This document shows, in pieces, positions 35,453 to 39,416 of a DNA stretch of 39,416 nt. The notes under the pieces are model-generated. The model made no database searches. It was not told the origin of the DNA and saw only the letters and a list, made by a program, of their open reading frames with translations. Every line of letters starts with the position of its first letter. The stretch's first letter is position 1. Made by a program: the position numbers and the translations under genes. The DNA is from Armatimonadota bacterium (GTDB taxonomy: Bacteria > Armatimonadota > UBA5829 > JAUSEB01): the NCBI GenBank assembly GCA_030649165.1, contig JAUSGG010000181.1, positions 1 to 39,416 on the forward strand, written 5' to 3'.

Positions 35453-35950
35453 CTAGGGAACGAGCGAGAACGTGTCATCCGGCGGGCCGGTTGGCTTTGC
35501 CTTGCGCGGCCGGCCCCCTTGCGCGGTGTGTCCCGGCCGGCTGCCCGTCGTGGGAGTCACAGGGACAATGCGGCCGTTCTTATGAACCCGCACCAATCGG
35601 CCAGGGGACATTGTGGCGGCATGCTCCTTGATCTTTCGCCAGTACTTCAGCAGCCATATCGCCTGATCCCAAGGTCTGCTGTTCGCGAAGTGGGGTCCGA
35701 GAAAAATCATAGTGGCGCGCTGGTCGATCAGTATCTGTGCAATGCCACTTTCCGCCAGCATTCTGCGGTCGCAGGTGAGGCAGATGTAGCCTCGCTCAAT
35801 CACACTGGGGAGCCACACTTCGTCCGGTTGTCCGGCGTACGGGCTCCCGTGCATGGACTCTATCGATTTCTCGTTGAGCTTCCTGAGGATTGTTACCAGA
35901 ACGGGAGGGATATTCTCGTCGGCCAGAAATTTTAAGCGGCTTTCAACCAT
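35453..35950 (-). CDS. PIN-like (DUF5615-type) putative nuclease, VapC-like toxin
   Basis: The protein (165 aa) opens with KFLADENIPPVLVTILRKLN, the typical first acidic motif of DUF5615/Mut7-C-like PIN proteins (D11), followed by GQPDEVWLPSVIERGYICLTCDRRML (D43/E44, D61), giving the acidic cluster of a Mg-dependent RNase. The basic C-terminal third (about 110-160, RPGHTAQGGRPRKAKPTG) is not part of the core and may bind nucleic acid. Its start overlaps the DUF433 gene's end by 19 nt. DUF433-DUF5615 pairs are generally regarded as VapBC-like toxin-antitoxin systems, with this as the toxin; no target is known. Confidence 0.82.
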   Translation of the reverse strand: MVESRLKFLADENIPPVLVTILRKLNEKSIESMHGSPYAGQPDEVWLPSVIERGYICLTCDRRMLAESGIAQILIDQRATMIFLGPHFANSRPWDQAIWLLKYWRKIKEHAATMSPGRLVRVHKNGRIVPVTPTTGSRPGHTAQGGRPRKAKPTGPPDDTFSLVP

Positions 35951-36648
35951 GTCTCCTCGAACTCAACCGCTGCTTTCACCTGCTCTGGCGGGATTTCGTA
36001 CCAGTTAGCTACGGCCTCCACGTCTCTGTCCTCGGCCTGGTACGCAGCATAAAGTATCTCCGTGCGGACGCCAGACTTCAGGTCGATAGGCGTGCCGAAG
36101 GAACGATGAGGATCGATGACAACCAGCTTGTCGCGGCCCATTGGCCACCATTTCTCCGCAAGGCAGTCGTCAGAGAAGTCTATGTTCTTGAAGAAGTCCT
36201 CCGCAAAGCGAAAAACGTTCTGTTGCCTGGCAACGTTCTCGTAATGCTCCCCTGCGGCCATAAGTATCTGAACGCCATCGGTGTCGAGCTTGCGGCAGGC
36301 AAATGGATAAGGGGTATCCCATTTCTCCGAAAGTAATTTGGCAGCACCTCTGATGTCTTGCAGAGAGACACCCGCGTTGCGGAATTCCCGGACAAAGAAC
36401 AATTCTATCAGGTCGTGAAACGTCAATAGGCCGGGCTGGCCCGCGCGGCGCTGCAGAACGGGCGCTTTCGTTCTCTCCCGGCCGTCGATCTGGTAAGTAT
36501 ACCCCTCGGCCCAGTTGCGAGCTTTGGCCGTGGACACGCGCAAGAGCCGTGCAGCCTCTGCGTGCGTATAAATGCCCGATCCCAAACCTGGTTGCTGTTG
36601 GACTGTCTGTGCCATAGTCTGTGAACTCACAATCGTTTCGCCATCCAT
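35932..36648 (-). CDS. DUF433 protein with N-terminal MerR-like HTH, VapB-like antitoxin/regulator
   Basis: I chose the ATG at 36648 (MDGETIVSSQT) because a TATAAA box lies 18 nt before it; other starts are a GTG at 36714, which would overlap HsdMS by 13 nt but has its GGAGGT too close, and an ATG at 36615. Residues about 25-52 form a MerR/excisionase-like HTH (YTHAEAARLLRVSTAKARNW). The C-terminal DUF433 part (about 170-238) has FGTPIDLKSGVRTEILYAAY ... VANWYEIPPEQVKAAVEFE. It is much larger than the 75-90 aa typical DUF433 antitoxins. The middle (about 70-165) is unassigned. Likely binds its own promoter and the adjacent PIN-like protein. Confidence 0.8.
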   Translation of the reverse strand: MDGETIVSSQTMAQTVQQQPGLGSGIYTHAEAARLLRVSTAKARNWAEGYTYQIDGRERTKAPVLQRRAGQPGLLTFHDLIELFFVREFRNAGVSLQDIRGAAKLLSEKWDTPYPFACRKLDTDGVQILMAAGEHYENVARQQNVFRFAEDFFKNIDFSDDCLAEKWWPMGRDKLVVIDPHRSFGTPIDLKSGVRTEILYAAYQAEDRDVEAVANWYEIPPEQVKAAVEFEETWLKAA

Positions 36649-36666
36649 GAGAGCAGATTCACTATG

Positions 36667-36672
36667 TTTATA
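36667..36672 (-). promoter_or_regulatory. Possible -10 box of the DUF433/PIN-like operon
   Basis: On the minus strand TATAAA stands about 18 nt upstream of the ATG at 36648; a weak TTCCCG -35 is 18 nt further up, just past the HsdMS stop. It would allow expression separate from HsdMS. Confidence 0.35.
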
Positions 36673-36701
36673 CCACAATTGATCCGTTGGCGGGAAGAGC
36701 A

Positions 36702-39227
36702 CTATTCCCCCCACACCTCCGCGATCTTCGCCTTGATCCGCGCCTGCATCGCCTCGATCAGCTTCTTGTTCGCCTCGATTGCCTTCCGCTCTTCCTCGAT
36801 CTCCGTTACGATCTGTCGCTGGACTTCGAGGGGTGGGAGGGGGATTCTGGCCTCGTTAAGGCTCCGAATCGGAAGTTGTGGCTGTGCGGCACCTGAAACG
36901 ATCGCTTCCGTCTGTGAGCGGAAGTTTTCCGACTGAAAGAAATGGAAGAGATAGCAACCCGTGAGCTTGGCAGCATCTGGCCGAAAAATGAGCATGCCGG
37001 AGTTGATGCGTATGTTCTCAAACTCGACTGACGCATCATAGAGAGCTGTGTTTCCGATGGTCCCGCGTGTTGTGAGCAATACGTCACCGCGCTCAAGTTT
37101 GCCTTTACGCAAGGCATGGTCTTTCTCCACACCGATGAACTCCAATTCATCGAACCTAAATCCGTCGGAACGCACGTTCTTCGTATTCAAGAAGAGGCAA
37201 TGTCCCGCAGGGACAAAGTCTGATTTGCTCGGGTAGTTTGTTCCCCGATCACCGTCAATGATCTGAAAAGGTGCCGCTTCGAAGGTCGCAATCGGCCAGT
37301 CCGGGTCGATGGGGATGGTGGGCTTCCAGGCGGCGATGACCTGCTTCGCGCCGTCTATCACCTTCTGCCAGGCGTCTATCTCCGCCACGATCTGCTGCTG
37401 GACATCGAGGGGCGGGAGAGGAATTGTAATAGCTTCTATATCCCGGCGACTTATGGAATCAAAGACCGCTCCACCGTTACCCCGTATCCGATCCTCAATT
37501 GCTCTCAAGAGGTAGTAAGTGTAGCGATTGTCGAGTTGACCAGATGGGCGGATGGCCGCTAGCCCACGGCCTATGCATATACGGCAGGCGGCAATATTGA
37601 CAGGCCCTACGGGTGCGCGTACAGACATGAGCACATCCCCATCCTGGGCTTCCTTGGTGACCACGGTAGTCCAAAAGCGTGGCGCACCCAGATACATGTC
37701 ACCGAACTCAGTCTTTCCCTGATAGAAAGGAAGGCCGTTTCCGTCCTGGTTGTAGCTGGAGCCAGGCGGTGACTGTCCCGCGATAATAGTGGCAAGCTGC
37801 CCCAATTCCACCATGGGCCACTTCAGACGCAGATTGCTGATCGTCTCTCGGTATCTGTCGCCGGAGAGGTTGTAGTCGCCGGAGGCGGCGATTTTGGACT
37901 TGGATACGGTGTGGGTGAGCTTCATCCCGGGAAAAGCAGATTCCTCGACTGCGCTCGGAATGACGGTGGTGGCGCGCGCGGAATGGCAGCCAAGGACGGT
38001 CTGCTGGTAGTTGCGGACGATCTCCAGGGCCGCCGGGAGGTCGTTTTTGTCTATCTCGCGGCGCTGTGCCCCAAGGTCCAGGCCGTCGTTTTCCACCTTT
38101 ACAAAGAGAATCTCATCGGTCCGTTTCGCAAGCTCTCTGTCCATCAGCAGGATGCTTGTCTTGACGCCGGCATAGGGGTTGAAGACGCCGGCGGGCAGGG
38201 AAACCACTGCGTAAAGATAGTTTTCGACCAGCATCTTTCGGAGGCTCTTGTATGCGTTGGAGGCAGTAAAGATAATCCCCTCCGGCACGATGATGCCAGC
38301 GCGTCCGGCCGGGTTCAGATGCTCGGCAATATAATCAACAAAGAGCACTTCGCTCCGGTTCGCATGGACAGAGAAGCGCTTGTGCGGCCTGATACCGCCC
38401 ATCGGAGTCATAAAGGGGGGATTGGCCATGATCACGTCGTAGCTCTCATCCCACCGGTCTTCGCTCGAAAGGGTATCGTACTCATGTATGCTTGGGGACT
38501 GAAAGCCGTGAAAATACATATTGACCAGCGCAAGACGCACCATGCCCGGGTCTATGTCGTATCCGGCGAAATGGCCTACCAGGGCGTTCTTCTCATCGGT
38601 CGAGAGAGCACCGCCGGGCCGCCCATCCTCGGCATCATGTTCCATGATGTGCTGGTAGGCGCAGATCAGGAATCCCGCGGTGCCGCAGGCAGGGTCAAGG
38701 ATAGTTTCATCCTTTTGCGGGTCAACGCACTTCACGATGAAGTCTATGATGTGCCTCGGTGTACGGAACTGCCCCGCCTCGCCCTGCTTACCCATGATGG
38801 AAAGGAGGTATTCGTAAGAGTCCCCCAGGTCCTCCGTGTGGTCCAGCGGAAAGCCGTCTATCTCCGACAGAAAGAGGCGCAAAGTCTCAGGGGCGCGGTA
38901 CGGCAGGAAGGCGTTCTTGAAGATGTCGCGGAAGAGCTGGGGCAAATGAGGGTTCTGCGACATCCGGGTCAACGCCTCGCCGTACAGTTCCAGACGTTCG
39001 TGACCGCCGACGGACCTGTCCACCAGATTCGACCACGCGTATTTCTCGTAGCCGTTCGTAAAGAACCTGGCCTTGCCGCCCCAGCCTTCCGACTGATCGT
39101 CCATGTAATCCATGAACCGGTAGATGAGGGCGAGGGTGATCTGCTCCACCTGGGACTTGGGGTCCGGCACTTTGCCGACCAGTACGTTGCGGGCGTTGTC
39201 TATCTTGCGTTTGGTATCACCGTTCAA
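36702..39227 (-). CDS. Fused type I restriction-modification methylase and specificity protein (HsdM-HsdS)
   Basis: The protein (841 aa, TTG start, GAGG 7 nt upstream) joins an N6-adenine methyltransferase to a specificity subunit. Residues about 1-150 are the helical HsdM N-domain (QITLALIYRFMDYMDD ... QNPHLPQLFRDIFKNAFLPY). The SAM site is LDPACGTAGFL (about 177-187) and the catalytic motif is NPPF (269-272). After a linker (about 405-460) come two target-recognition units: about 470-640 (WPMVELGQLATIIAGQ, ending ITIPLPPLDVQQQIVAEI) and about 655-841 (ending IPLPPLEVQRQIVTEIEEE plus coiled coil). It would methylate an asymmetric bipartite site. No HsdR is present in the window; the upstream side carries an IS1182-like start. 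A typical dispersed repeat is built into the linker. Confidence 0.92.
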   Translation of the reverse strand: MNGDTKRKIDNARNVLVGKVPDPKSQVEQITLALIYRFMDYMDDQSEGWGGKARFFTNGYEKYAWSNLVDRSVGGHERLELYGEALTRMSQNPHLPQLFRDIFKNAFLPYRAPETLRLFLSEIDGFPLDHTEDLGDSYEYLLSIMGKQGEAGQFRTPRHIIDFIVKCVDPQKDETILDPACGTAGFLICAYQHIMEHDAEDGRPGGALSTDEKNALVGHFAGYDIDPGMVRLALVNMYFHGFQSPSIHEYDTLSSEDRWDESYDVIMANPPFMTPMGGIRPHKRFSVHANRSEVLFVDYIAEHLNPAGRAGIIVPEGIIFTASNAYKSLRKMLVENYLYAVVSLPAGVFNPYAGVKTSILLMDRELAKRTDEILFVKVENDGLDLGAQRREIDKNDLPAALEIVRNYQQTVLGCHSARATTVIPSAVEESAFPGMKLTHTVSKSKIAASGDYNLSGDRYRETISNLRLKWPMVELGQLATIIAGQSPPGSSYNQDGNGLPFYQGKTEFGDMYLGAPRFWTTVVTKEAQDGDVLMSVRAPVGPVNIAACRICIGRGLAAIRPSGQLDNRYTYYLLRAIEDRIRGNGGAVFDSISRRDIEAITIPLPPLDVQQQIVAEIDAWQKVIDGAKQVIAAWKPTIPIDPDWPIATFEAAPFQIIDGDRGTNYPSKSDFVPAGHCLFLNTKNVRSDGFRFDELEFIGVEKDHALRKGKLERGDVLLTTRGTIGNTALYDASVEFENIRINSGMLIFRPDAAKLTGCYLFHFFQSENFRSQTEAIVSGAAQPQLPIRSLNEARIPLPPLEVQRQIVTEIEEERKAIEANKKLIEAMQARIKAKIAEVWGE
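37925..37985 (-). repeat. Dispersed repeat inserted in-frame in the HsdM-HsdS linker
   Basis: Read on the minus strand the segment contains GTCATTCCGAGCGCAGTCGA continuing to GGAATCTGCTTTTCCCGGGATG, a sequence type familiar as an intergenic dispersed repeat. Here it is translated as part of the protein (HSARATTVIPSAVEESAFPG, about residues 415-434) between the methylase and specificity halves. Homologues I recall have no such peptide in this position. Confidence 0.55.
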
Positions 39228-39370
39228 TACAGAGCCTCATAGTAACAGTCTCACGCGGCACGTTTGGAGTGCGGCAACTTGCAGGCTGTTGCAAAACTTT
39301 TCTGTTCACTATTAGTAAACAGGCATGAATATTGGAGATGGGTGTCGAACACCTTATATGGAGGATGACG
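39228..39370. other. Intergenic with probable left end of an IS1182-type element
   Basis: TGCAGGCTGTTGCAAAACTTTT (about 39279-39300) resembles IS1182-family ends; two small hairpins follow (TGTTCAC/GTAAACA around 39303-39321; GGTGT/ACACC around 39341-39353). The HsdMS promoter must lie here on the other strand but no clear box was found. Confidence 0.4.
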
Positions 39371-39416
39371 ATGCCCAACTTCAAGCGGATGCCGATGGAA
39401 CCATCTCAATTGGTGA
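39371..39416 (+). CDS. Transposase N-terminus (IS1182-like), runs off the window
   Basis: The ATG at 39371 follows GGAGG (39360-39364) by 6 nt and reads MPNFKRMPMEPSQLV before the window ends. 'MPNFK' with 'PMEPSQLV(LF)' is a typical opening of IS1182-group DDE transposases. Only 15 residues are visible, so the family is a best guess. Confidence 0.55.
   Translation, partial: MPNFKRMPMEPSQLV

Noticed and set aside
37911-39242. A 443-residue plus-strand open frame
   Set aside because: Entirely opposite the HsdMS gene, which has intact catalytic motifs; codons and product make no sense as a protein.

Overview
The window is high-GC DNA from an uncultured-type, probably diderm bacterium (Sec-secreted multidomain proteins plus an EmrA-type efflux adaptor). 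The style of the secreted proteins (FN3 / LamG-like / OB-like cassettes fused to glycosidase modules) recalls Armatimonadota and similar heterotrophic candidate lineages. That placement rests on memory of protein style and is tentative. The ProRS is the archaeal/eukaryal-like type. TGA is an ordinary stop here (it ends several intact genes), so the code is standard.

Region 1 (1-20310, + strand) is a head-to-tail array of large secreted paralogues. A truncated first copy is joined to an IS630-family end. Next comes a protein with a TIM-barrel-like module and CBM6, then one with two NBR1-type Ig-like domains and a glycosidase-like barrel, split by a frameshift. The last two carry a propeller-like repeat module and a DUF5060/DUF4038 apiosidase-like module. 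All five end in a related FN3 / LamG-like / (FN3-like) / double-OB-like region, while the N-terminal module is different each time. The arrangement suggests an extracellular polysaccharide-binding and -degrading set diversified by duplication. A 78-nt leader before the second gene can fold into a three-stem structure with partial resemblance to GEMM-I (c-di-GMP) riboswitches.

Region 2 (20311-26277) holds a complete IS4-family insertion sequence with recognisable terminal inverted repeats and a DUF5131 (phage Gp37/Gp68-type) gene with a good promoter. On the minus strand is a large secreted carboxypeptidase-regulatory-like protein whose frame is cut by an in-frame TGA 71 codons before its apparent natural end.

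Region 3 (26278-33693, + strand) contains proS, an MNT/HEPN toxin-antitoxin pair, a uroporphyrinogen-decarboxylase-like protein, an EmrA/EmrB-like efflux pair (with a strong promoter, a possible operator, and a decayed four-helix-bundle gene between inverted repeats), and a HAD hydrolase.

Region 4 (33694-39416) starts with a gene-poor, repeat-rich stretch. It is followed on the minus strand by a fused type I methylase-specificity gene (HsdM-HsdS), a DUF433/PIN-like pair, a possible 27-aa ORF and a DUF1828/DUF1829 protein. A 97-bp, about 96% identical copy of the HsdMS 3' end lies on the far side of this small-gene cluster, as though the cluster were cargo between two copies. The start of an IS1182-like transposase closes the window. 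No HsdR, tRNA, rRNA or CRISPR array was seen. The duplication-bracketed cluster and the secreted array with its conserved double-OB tail are the best candidates for something new.
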